A stretch of 64,000 nt of DNA from Candidatus Microbacterium phytovorans (GTDB taxonomy: Bacteria; Actinomycetota; Actinomycetes; Actinomycetales; Microbacteriaceae), in contig CP119321.1 in assembly GCA_029202445.1 (NCBI GenBank), positions 62,001-126,000 on the forward strand, read 5' to 3'. The position numbers and the translations under genes are program-made. A model generated the notes under the pieces. It saw only the letters and a program-made list of their open reading frames with translations. It was not told where the DNA came from and made no database searches. Shown here in pieces: positions 25,947 to 32,771 of this stretch (its first letter is position 1; each line of letters starts with the position of its first letter).

Positions 25947-26066
25947 GGGAGCTCCAACGAGACGGGACGGATGTGAGGCCGTATGTGTCTCGCTCGCGTG
26001 ACGACGACGTCGACGCGGCTGCGTGCCCCTTTTCCGAGCACCGGCGGCGAACCACCGGACAGGGGA

Positions 26067-26078
26067 AGTGTATACGAT
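26067..26078. promoter_or_regulatory. GntR-type operator candidate before the ThDP gene
   Basis: AGTGTATACGAT contains the GTATAC core and matches the palindrome at 20606-20617 in most positions, including the following CC. It lies about 120 bases upstream of the ThDP start, and on the - strand overlaps a -10-like TATACA. Confidence 0.5.
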
Positions 26079-26094
26079 CCGGTTCCTTCAGGTA

Positions 26095-26197
26095 GGGGGC
26101 TGAGGAGATGGGCAGGTGGGCAGGTGAGGTGGGCAGGTGGCTAGGCAGGTGGCGGGGCTGGGCAGGTGAGGTGGGCTGAGGAGGTGGGCTGGGCAGG
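26095..26197. repeat. Low-complexity GGGCAGGTGAGGT tandem region
   Basis: A G/T-rich run of imperfect GGGCAGGTG, GAGGTGGGC and CTGAGGA words, with two copies of GGGCAGGTGAGGTGGGC. It has no gene and lies directly before the third CATGTCCC cluster; it looks like slippage-grown spacer DNA. Confidence 0.7.
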
Positions 26198-26304
26198 CAT
26201 GTCCCGATTTCGGTCGTCCGGGCGCAGGCATGTCCCGAATACGGTCGTTTCGCGAGTGCGTGAACGACCGAAAGTGGGACATGGGATGCCGAAAGTGGGA
26301 CATG
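26198..26304. repeat. CATGTCCC element cluster, third site (four copies)
   Basis: Forward copies CATGTCCCGATTTCGGTCG (26198-26216) and CATGTCCCGAATACGGTCG (26229-26247), then reverse copies ending AAAGTGGGACATG at 26265-26283 and 26289-26304. The inner CGGTCG...CGACCG arms are conserved, so the cluster can fold into nested hairpins just upstream of the winged-helix gene. Confidence 0.82.
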
Positions 26305-26327
26305 CTGGCGGGATGGACACCGGCGGG

Positions 26328-27452
26328 ATGAACACCGAGCGGCTGCGCGCCGACCGGCTGCGCGCCGACCGGCTGCGCACCGAGCGGCTGCGCACCGACC
26401 GGCTGCGCGCCGAGCGGTTGCGTAGCCACCGGTTGAGCGCCCCCGCGGCATCCGTCGCCGACGCCGCCGCACACATGACGGCCACGCAGGCGCAGGAGTT
26501 CTGGGGAGGCCGCTGGGCGCTCGCCGCCCGCACGGCCAGCCATCCGACGCTGTCGGAGGTCGACGCGGCGTTCGACCGGCCGGGTTCGCTCGTCCGGTCG
26601 TGGACGCAACGCGGGACGCTCCACATCGTGCCGGCGCGAGACCTCGCGTGGATGCTGGAGGTCACCGGTGAACGGCAGACGAAGCAGTACGCCGGCATCC
26701 ACCGTTCGCTCGGCATCGATGCCGACATGCTCGCGCGGGCCGAGGCGGCGGTGCGTCCCGTGCTCGCCGGGGGCAACCGGATCACCCGACCGGAGTTCGG
26801 GCAGGTGCTCGACGCCGCCGGAATCGACCCGTCGGGCATGCGCGGCAACCACATCTTCTCGGCGCTCGCGCTGCGCCTCGTCGTCGTGCTCGGCCCGGTC
26901 GTTCCGCGCGAGGGCGGCCCCACCCGCGATCAGTACGTCGTCGCGCCGGAGGAGTGGATCCCGGATGCCGCGGCGCCCGACGACCCGCTCGCGGAACTCT
27001 TCGTGCGCTACCTGCGTGGACACGCGCCCGCAGGCCTGGACGATTTCGGCTGGTGGGCGGGGCTCCCGAAGGGGCTTGCGCAACGGGCGCGCGACGGGGC
27101 CGGCGGCCGCGTCGCCGAGGTCGACGAAGGCATCTTCGCTCTCACGGAGACCGCGCCACGGCGTCGCGAGGTCGATCGGGTGCGGGCGCTGCCCCCCTTC
27201 GACGAGTACTACCTGTCCTACGCCGACCGCACCACGGCGTGCGCTCCGGAGTTCGTGCAGCGCATCGGTCCGAGCATGAACGGGATCGTCAAGCCGGTGC
27301 TCGTCGCCGATGGCGAGATCGTCGGCGTCTGGTCGCACTCGGTGGCGGTCGGCAAGCACCACCTTCCTCCGGTGCCGGAGCCCTTCGGCGAGGCCGACGA
27401 CGCCGGCGTCGCGGCCGCCCTCGCGCGGTTCGCCCGCTTCATCACTGGCTGA
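26328..27452 (+). CDS. Winged-helix DNA-binding domain protein (DUF1006/YcaQ-like)
   Basis: A protein of about 374 residues. After a repetitive basic N-terminus comes ATQAQEFWGGRWALAARTASHP, then VRSWTQRGTLHIVPARDLAWML, the hallmark of the winged-helix DNA-binding family related to YcaQ/AlkX DNA glycosylases. The C-terminus (PPFDEYYLSYADRTT, then VGVWSHSVAVGKHH) also fits this family. A role in DNA repair or binding is likely but unproven. Two ATGs (26313 and 26328) sit in a duplicated GGCGGGATG context; I chose the second. A 15-bp tandem repeat makes up its first 38 codons. Confidence 0.82.
   Translation: MNTERLRADRLRADRLRTERLRTDRLRAERLRSHRLSAPAASVADAAAHMTATQAQEFWGGRWALAARTASHPTLSEVDAAFDRPGSLVRSWTQRGTLHIVPARDLAWMLEVTGERQTKQYAGIHRSLGIDADMLARAEAAVRPVLAGGNRITRPEFGQVLDAAGIDPSGMRGNHIFSALALRLVVVLGPVVPREGGPTRDQYVVAPEEWIPDAAAPDDPLAELFVRYLRGHAPAGLDDFGWWAGLPKGLAQRARDGAGGRVAEVDEGIFALTETAPRRREVDRVRALPPFDEYYLSYADRTTACAPEFVQRIGPSMNGIVKPVLVADGEIVGVWSHSVAVGKHHLPPVPEPFGEADDAGVAAALARFARFITG
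26337..26441 (+). repeat. In-frame 15-bp tandem repeat (seven units)
   Basis: Seven 15-base units of the form GASCGGCTGCGCRCC encode (D/E)RLR(A/T) pentapeptides, with the last two units diverged. Family members normally have one or two such units before the conserved domain, so this is a coding minisatellite expansion that lengthens a basic, probably helical N-terminus. Confidence 0.85.
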
Positions 27453-27559
27453 GCTGCACCGCAGGGCTGCCGTGGCCTGGTGGTGGTGGTCGGTGACAGT
27501 GGCTGACGGCATCCCTGCCCCGTCGCCTCGGCATAGCGGCTCCGTTGCCTCGGCATAGC

Positions 27560-27624
27560 GGAGGTGATCTGCACAAGGGAGGGTGGGATGCCGTCAGCGA
27601 CCCTCCGCTGTGCAGATCTCCTCC
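27560..27624. terminator. Long inverted repeat between convergent genes
   Basis: Two 25-base arms (27560-27584 and 27600-27624) pair with only three mismatches around a 15-base loop. The arms centre on GATCTGCACA and TGTGCAGATC. It lies between the convergent winged-helix and efeB genes and is a plausible bidirectional terminator. The 265-base gap also holds a duplicated CCTCGGCATAGCGG and GGCGGCACC repeats; no gene is seen there. Confidence 0.6.
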
Positions 27625-27717
27625 CCACCGCGACCGGCGGCACCCGCGGCGGGGGCTCCCGTCCCGGCGGCACCCGCGACCGGCGGCACCGCCACCGCGG
27701 CACCGCCGCCGCGCGCC

Positions 27718-29016
27718 TCAGGCGAAGAGCTCGGCCCCGACGTACGAACCGGGTGCCGCGCCGCGGGGGATCGCCCAGATCCCCGACCCGACGTGGCGGA
27801 TGTACTCGTTCATCAGATCGGTCGACAGCGCCCGCTGCAGTGTCACGAACTGCTCCGGCGACCGCTGGTACGACAGGAAGAACAGCCCCGCGTCGAGGCG
27901 ACCGAGCTCGGTGTTCCCGTCGACGAAGTTGTACCCGCGGCGGAGGATGCGGATGCCGTCGTTGAGCTCCGGGTGGGCGAGGCGCACGTGCGAGGCGGTG
28001 TCGATCGCGGGGGAGCCCGTGGCATCCTTGGCCTCGAAGTCCGGCTCGGTCATCTCCCCGCCGCCCGACAGCGGTGCGCCTTCGCCCTTGTCGCGGCCGA
28101 CGATGCGCTGCTGCTCCGACAGGCGCACGCGATCCCACGTCTCGATGATCATCGCGATACGGCGGGCGACGAGATAGGAACCACCGGCGAGCCAGGCGGG
28201 CTCGTCGTCCGGCGCGACCCACACGTGATCGGCGAGGGCGGCCGTGTCGTCGGAGAGGATGTTGGCGGTGCCGTCCTTGAACCCGAACAGGTTCCGCGGG
28301 GTGGCTTGGGCCGCCGACGTGCGCGACGTCTTGCCGAACCCGAGCTGCGACCAGCGCAACCGTGCCCGGCCGAACGCGATCCGGCTGAGGTTGCGGATCG
28401 CGTGCACGGCCACCTGCGGATCGTCGGCGCACGCCTGGATGCACAGGTCGCCGTTCGAGCGCTCCGGATCGAGGTCGTCCCCGAGGAACGCGGGGAGCTT
28501 CGCCAGCCCGCGGGGGCGCAGTGCCGCGAGCCCGTAGCGGTCGTCGCCCTCGGCGGTCTCGAACAGCGTCGGACCGAACCCGAACGTGATCGTCAGTCCC
28601 GAGGCCGGGAGCCCGAGCGCCTCGCCCGTGTCGTCGGGCGGTGCCTCCAACGCGCCCCCGACGGCACCGGTCGCACTCACGTCGAGGCCCTGCGTCATGC
28701 GCGACGCGGCGTAGCTCCAGTCCTGCAGCAGCGACTGCAGATCGGCGCGGTCGGTGCGCGCCATCATGTCGAACGACGCGAAATGGAGGTGGTCCTGCAC
28801 GGGCGTCGTGATGCCCGCCTGGTGGGCTCCGAAGAACTCGTACACGGATGCCGCGCCCTCGGCGGCGCGGGCACGTCCGACAGCGACGCCGGCGGCCGTG
28901 CCCGCTCCCGCGCCGAGCGCGAGGCCGGCCGCGCCGACGCCGGCGGCGAGTCCGAGGAGCCCTCGGCGGCTGAGCCCCCGGACGGCATCCGGGGCGGTCG
29001 GCTCCTCCACGGTCAC
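27718..29016 (-). CDS. efeB: Dyp-type peroxidase/deferrochelatase EfeB
   Basis: A 432-residue heme peroxidase exported by the Tat system: the N-terminus has SRRGLLGLAAGVGAAGLALG with the twin Arg. The Dyp motif is NLFGFKDGTAN, and the proximal heme ligand is likely the His in DTASHVRLAHP. It is thought to oxidise Fe(II), or release iron from heme, for the EfeUO importer. The GTG start overlaps efeO by four bases; the order efeU-efeO-efeB is the classic one. Confidence 0.96.
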   Translation of the reverse strand: MTVEEPTAPDAVRGLSRRGLLGLAAGVGAAGLALGAGAGTAAGVAVGRARAAEGAASVYEFFGAHQAGITTPVQDHLHFASFDMMARTDRADLQSLLQDWSYAASRMTQGLDVSATGAVGGALEAPPDDTGEALGLPASGLTITFGFGPTLFETAEGDDRYGLAALRPRGLAKLPAFLGDDLDPERSNGDLCIQACADDPQVAVHAIRNLSRIAFGRARLRWSQLGFGKTSRTSAAQATPRNLFGFKDGTANILSDDTAALADHVWVAPDDEPAWLAGGSYLVARRIAMIIETWDRVRLSEQQRIVGRDKGEGAPLSGGGEMTEPDFEAKDATGSPAIDTASHVRLAHPELNDGIRILRRGYNFVDGNTELGRLDAGLFFLSYQRSPEQFVTLQRALSTDLMNEYIRHVGSGIWAIPRGAAPGSYVGAELFA

Positions 29017-30251
29017 TGCAGGACGGTCGAAGTGAGCTGCGACAGCGGCTCGGCCAGGGCGTTGAGGAGGTCGGTGAGCTCGCGCTTGTCGGCGTCGGTC
29101 AGCTCGCCGTAGGTGACGAAGCCGTCGGCGAGCGAGCCGTGCGTCGCGAGCGACTCCTCGAGGGCGTCGTAGCCCTCGTCGATCTGCTGCGCGAGGGTCG
29201 CACCCTCGTCGCCGGTCGCGACGGCGAAGTCCTCGACGAGCGAGAACGCCATCTTCGAGCCCTCGACATTGGCGGCGAAGTCCCACAGGTCGGTGCCCGA
29301 CCACCAGTCCTCCTCGCCGGTGATCTTGCCGGTGGCGACCTCGTCCAGGAGCGCGATCGCACCGTTGGAGATGCCCGCGACGCCCTGCGCGTCGAGCGCG
29401 GCCTGGAAGTCGGTCGAGTGGACGTAGTCGTTCAACTCGGCGACGTCGGCGATCAGCTGGTCACCGAAGGCGGCGCGCTCGGCATCCGTCGACGGCGCCC
29501 AGTCCTGCCACGCGGGGGTCTCGCCGTCGGCGTTGAGTGCGTCCTTCTCGGGCACCCAGAGGTCCTTCTCGATGCGGTGGAAGCCGGTCCAGTCGAGGCC
29601 TTCGGCCACGGCATCCACTTCGCGGTAGTCGATGCGGGGGTCGAGGTCGCCCAGCGACTCCGCGACCGGCTCGATCCGCTCGTAGAAGGCGCGCACCTGC
29701 GGGAACTGCGTCCGCGCGGTCTCATCGTCGCCCGACTCGTAGGCCGCGACGAACTCGTCGACCGCCGGCACGAGCTGCTCGACCTGGTCCTTGACGAACG
29801 CGGCGTAGAGGTCGACGGCCCGCTGCTTCTGCTCGGCGTCGTCACCCGTGGCGGCGACCGCGTCGCCCGAGACCGTGAAGCCGGCCCGGCCGACGCCCTC
29901 GCCGACCATGCCCGGCTTGCAGAGAGTGAAGTACTCGCCGGGCTGCGCGACGACGGTGAGCGTGCGCGACGCGCCGGGCGCGATGTTCTCGACCTCGCCG
30001 ACGATCCGCAGGCCGTCATCGGCCAGCAGGTAGAACTCGCTCACCTGCGAGCTGTCGTTCGCCACCTGGAAGGTCAGCGTCCCGCTCGTGGCCGTTCCCG
30101 TGGACACCTCGCAGGACGTGTCGGTGGAGGTGACGGTCAGCGCGTCGCTCGCGGCGACGTCGGCCTTGGCGACGCAGCCGGCGAGGGCGAGCGCAGTCAC
30201 GCCGGCGACGGCGAGGACCGCGAGGGGCTGGGCGGTGACGAGGCGGGTCAT
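29013..30251 (-). CDS. efeO: Iron-binding lipoprotein EfeO
   Basis: A 412-residue cell-surface protein with a lipoprotein signal (VTALALAGCVAK). It has an N-terminal cupredoxin-like domain (about 35-135, with FTLCKPGM) and a C-terminal M75 helical domain with the metal motif HRIEKDLW (HxxE). It presents ferrous/ferric iron to EfeU. The ATG at 30251 overlaps the efeU stop (ATGA), and the gene overlaps efeB downstream. The longer upstream frame is a shadow of efeU. Confidence 0.96.
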   Translation of the reverse strand: MTRLVTAQPLAVLAVAGVTALALAGCVAKADVAASDALTVTSTDTSCEVSTGTATSGTLTFQVANDSSQVSEFYLLADDGLRIVGEVENIAPGASRTLTVVAQPGEYFTLCKPGMVGEGVGRAGFTVSGDAVAATGDDAEQKQRAVDLYAAFVKDQVEQLVPAVDEFVAAYESGDDETARTQFPQVRAFYERIEPVAESLGDLDPRIDYREVDAVAEGLDWTGFHRIEKDLWVPEKDALNADGETPAWQDWAPSTDAERAAFGDQLIADVAELNDYVHSTDFQAALDAQGVAGISNGAIALLDEVATGKITGEEDWWSGTDLWDFAANVEGSKMAFSLVEDFAVATGDEGATLAQQIDEGYDALEESLATHGSLADGFVTYGELTDADKRELTDLLNALAEPLSQLTSTVLQ

Positions 30252-31267
30252 GATGCTCCTTGCTGTGCACGGGACGGGGAGAGGGATGCCGTGGCGGTGG
30301 CGCCGGCATCCGTCGAGGCTGCTTGCGGGGAAGCGGGGCGACGGCGACGGAGACCGCGGACGAAGAACGTGCCGACGATGGCGACGTACAACGTCCACGC
30401 GATCACCTGCAGCCAGGTCATCAGCGGCATGAAGCCCACGGTCGCCTGCAGCACCGCGGCGAGCGGGCCGCCGGGGGCGACCGACGCGCTCACGTCGAAC
30501 GCCCAGCCGAAGGGGAATCCACTGAGGCCCACGGCGACCGCGCCGGTGGCGGGGTCGAGGGGAGCGGTCGCGGAGAACGGCCCCGGAAGGGCGCCGGCTT
30601 CCTGCAGGTCGTGTATCGCGTACGCGAGCACGCCCGCGGCGACGATCACGAGGAACGCGCCGGTCCACGCGAAGAAGACGCGGAGGTCGAGGCGCAGCAT
30701 GCCGCGGGCGAGCAGCCAGCCGAGGAGCACGGCGGCGGCGAGCCCGAGCAGGGCGCCGACGAGGGCGGAAGGGGCGTCGCCGAACGACTGCACCATCGAC
30801 CACAGCAGCAGGGTCGTCTCGATGCCCTCGCGGGCGACGGACACGAAACCGATGACGACGATGCCCCATGCCCACGTCACGCCCCGGGTCGCTGCGCGTC
30901 CCGCGGAGCCTCCGCCGCGGGGGCCCAGCCCGTCGGTGGCGAGCGCGCGATCGATCTCGCCTTCGAGGCTGGACTTCAGGGTGCGCGCCGTGCGCTGCAT
31001 CCAGAAGATCATCCAGGTGACCATGCCCACCGCGAGCAACGACAGGAGTCCGCCGATGAGTTCCTGCGCCTCGAAGGTGAGTGCATAGGAGCCGAAGGTG
31101 AGCACCGCGCCGATGCCGAGTGCCAGCGCGACCGCGAGGCCGATGCCCGTCCAGAGTCGGGGCAGCACGTCGCGGCGACCGACGCGGGTGAGGTAGGCGA
31201 CCAGGATGCCGACGACGAGCGCGGCTTCGAGGCCTTCGCGGAGGCCGATGAGGAAGGTGGCGAGCAC
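30248..31267 (-). CDS. efeU: High-affinity iron permease EfeU (FTR1 family)
   Basis: A 339-residue membrane permease with seven predicted helices. Both iron-binding REGxE motifs are present: LREGLEAALVVG in helix 1 and VAREGIETTLLLW in helix 4. The C-terminus is an extended Arg/Ala-rich tail. It starts with GTG and is first gene of the efeUOB operon. A DtxR-type iron box 72 bases upstream implies repression when iron is plentiful. Confidence 0.96.
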   Translation of the reverse strand: MLATFLIGLREGLEAALVVGILVAYLTRVGRRDVLPRLWTGIGLAVALALGIGAVLTFGSYALTFEAQELIGGLLSLLAVGMVTWMIFWMQRTARTLKSSLEGEIDRALATDGLGPRGGGSAGRAATRGVTWAWGIVVIGFVSVAREGIETTLLLWSMVQSFGDAPSALVGALLGLAAAVLLGWLLARGMLRLDLRVFFAWTGAFLVIVAAGVLAYAIHDLQEAGALPGPFSATAPLDPATGAVAVGLSGFPFGWAFDVSASVAPGGPLAAVLQATVGFMPLMTWLQVIAWTLYVAIVGTFFVRGLRRRRPASPQAASTDAGATATASLSPSRAQQGAS

Positions 31268-31338
31268 GGGGTCTCTTCGGGGTGTGGCGGATGCGAGGCC
31301 GGTGCCTGCTGCCCCGTTGCAGCCTTCGGTTTGTCACC

Positions 31339-31357
31339 TTAGGTTAGGCGAACCTCA
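31339..31357. promoter_or_regulatory. DtxR/IdeR iron box upstream of efeUOB
   Basis: TTAGGTTAGGCGAACCTCA matches the 19-base consensus TTAGGTTAGCCTAACCTAA in most positions and is an inverted repeat. It sits in the promoter region of efeU, and also lies close to the 3' end of the neighbouring membrane-protein gene. Confidence 0.88.
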
Positions 31358-31413
31358 CTCGCGAGAGCGTACACCGCGGACCGCGTCGATTCCAACCCCT
31401 GGGAGGAGGAGGG

Positions 31414-31821
31414 TCAGCTCAGAAGGGGCATGGTGAGGAGGAAGAGGGGCCCCGCGATCAGGGAGGCGGTGAGGATGAAGGTGCCGGCGGCGAAGAACTC
31501 GAACGGCACCCCGTGCGGGCTGCGGCGACGGACGGCGGCGTACACGATCGATGCCAGCACCGCGGCCGCGCTGATCAGTCCGGTGAGCCACGGCACGCCC
31601 GAGACCACCACCGCCTGCGGCAGGAGGAGGTACCCGAGGAAGACGGCATTGGTGCCGGTCGACAGCAGCGCGACGCCGAGCACGACCCACACCGAGTTGA
31701 TGATGGCGAGGATCTGCACCCTCCGCAGGTAGGCAGAGCGCGGCGGTGGGGGAACAGGCGTGCCGGCGGGTGCTGGCCGTGAGCCGGCGGGCCTCGGGGC
31801 TGGCGGGGGTGGCGTGGTCAT
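31414..31821 (-). CDS. Small membrane protein with Pro-rich N-terminus
   Basis: A 135-residue protein: about 28 Pro/Ala-rich residues, then four predicted membrane helices and almost no C-terminal tail. GGAGC-type bases lie before the ATG. I recognise no family. It lies between the efe operon and the lipoprotein operon on the same strand, and it is unclear which transcript it belongs to. Confidence 0.8.
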   Translation of the reverse strand: MTTPPPPAPRPAGSRPAPAGTPVPPPPRSAYLRRVQILAIINSVWVVLGVALLSTGTNAVFLGYLLLPQAVVVSGVPWLTGLISAAAVLASIVYAAVRRRSPHGVPFEFFAAGTFILTASLIAGPLFLLTMPLLS

Positions 31822-31866
31822 GGTGCTCCTTGGTGAGGATGGGATAGGGGTTGGCGAGTAGAGGCG

Positions 31867-32319
31867 TCACTCCGTCGGGGGTGAGCCGCAGCGCGAGATG
31901 GCGAAGATGTCGACGACGGGTTCGTCTCGCTGGTCCGCGTCGACGTAGACGCTCATCGTCATTCCCCGGTAGTCAATGGCGAGGTTGGGGTCGGAGACGG
32001 GGACGCCGGTGTCGACGACGACGAACTCGTCGGGCAGTTCGCGCGTAAGGGTCGCGATGAACTGCTCGCCGTCGAAGGGTGGGTCGGGGTAGGCGGCCCA
32101 GTGCTCCGTGTACGAGGCGGTGCCTCGGCGGCATGGCCCTTCCTTTCCCGTCGACCGGTCTGTGATCCTTGTGCCGGGTGGAAGGTGGTCAGCGATTGCT
32201 TGCACCGCCGATCGAGTCTCCGTCCGGAGCTGGTCGAACGACGGCAGCGGGGAGCATCCGACGAGCAGGGATGCCGCGGCGACGGTGAGCAGTGCAAAGC
32301 GCAGATGCGTGAATGTCAT
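31867..32319 (-). CDS. Small lipoprotein, copy A of a tandem pair
   Basis: A 150-residue secreted lipoprotein: signal peptide, lipobox LLVGC, then SPLPSFDQL. Two further Cys residues (GPCRRGTAS and ISRCG) could form a disulfide. It is clearly paralogous to the next gene upstream (same start of the mature part, PPFDGE-FIATL-RELPDEF, and the CG tail). The ATG overlaps the stop of copy B (ATGA). Function unknown; position after a WXG/hydrolase gene suggests a partner or protective (immunity-like) role. This is inference. Confidence 0.85.
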   Translation of the reverse strand: MTFTHLRFALLTVAAASLLVGCSPLPSFDQLRTETRSAVQAIADHLPPGTRITDRSTGKEGPCRRGTASYTEHWAAYPDPPFDGEQFIATLTRELPDEFVVVDTGVPVSDPNLAIDYRGMTMSVYVDADQRDEPVVDIFAISRCGSPPTE

Positions 32320-32771
32320 TCGTCCTCCGGCGGCAGGCCGCAGCGCGAGATGGCCAGGATGTCCACGATGGGCTCACCCTGGTCGTCCTCGACGATGACG
32401 CCGATCGTCATCCCCCTGTAGCTCAAGGAGAGGTTTGGGTCGGACATCGTTACTCCGGTCTCGAACACGTCGAACTCGTCGGGCAGCTCGCGAACGAGCG
32501 TCGCGATGAACTCTTCGCCGTCGAAGGGCGGCTCGGGGTAGCTCACCCAGTGCTGTGTGTACGACGCCGTGCCCCTGCCGCACGGGCCTTCCTCTCCTGT
32601 CGACCGGTCCTCGACCTCCGTACCGGGCGGAAGGTGGTCGGCGATCGCCTGGGCCGCTGCCCGGCTCTCCCATTCGAGTTGGTCGAACGACGGCAGCGGG
32701 GAGCATCCGACGAGCAGGGCGCAGACGCCGGCCGTAGTCGCGGCCGCCGCGCGCCTTCCCATCCGGTTCAT
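32316..32771 (-). CDS. Small lipoprotein, copy B of a tandem pair
   Basis: A 151-residue lipoprotein with lipobox ALLVGC and the same mature layout as copy A. The ATG at 32771 overlaps the stop of the hydrolase gene (ATGA), and its own stop overlaps copy A, so three genes are translationally chained. DNA around the lipobox is identical to copy A for nearly 40 bases, pointing to recent duplication or gene conversion. No known family is recognised. Confidence 0.86.
   Translation of the reverse strand: MNRMGRRAAAATTAGVCALLVGCSPLPSFDQLEWESRAAAQAIADHLPPGTEVEDRSTGEEGPCGRGTASYTQHWVSYPEPPFDGEEFIATLVRELPDEFDVFETGVTMSDPNLSLSYRGMTIGVIVEDDQGEPIVDILAISRCGLPPEDE

Noticed and set aside
9408-26304. Integrative element or genomic island with attachment sites around the aromatic cluster
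   Set aside because: No integrase, tRNA-end duplication or transfer gene is present, and base composition of the island is like its surroundings; the repeats alone do not prove mobility.
25947-26327. TPP riboswitch before the ThDP enzyme gene
   Set aside because: The conserved THI-box words (such as CTGAGA and the ACCTGATCTGG-like block) are not found on the - strand of this gap.
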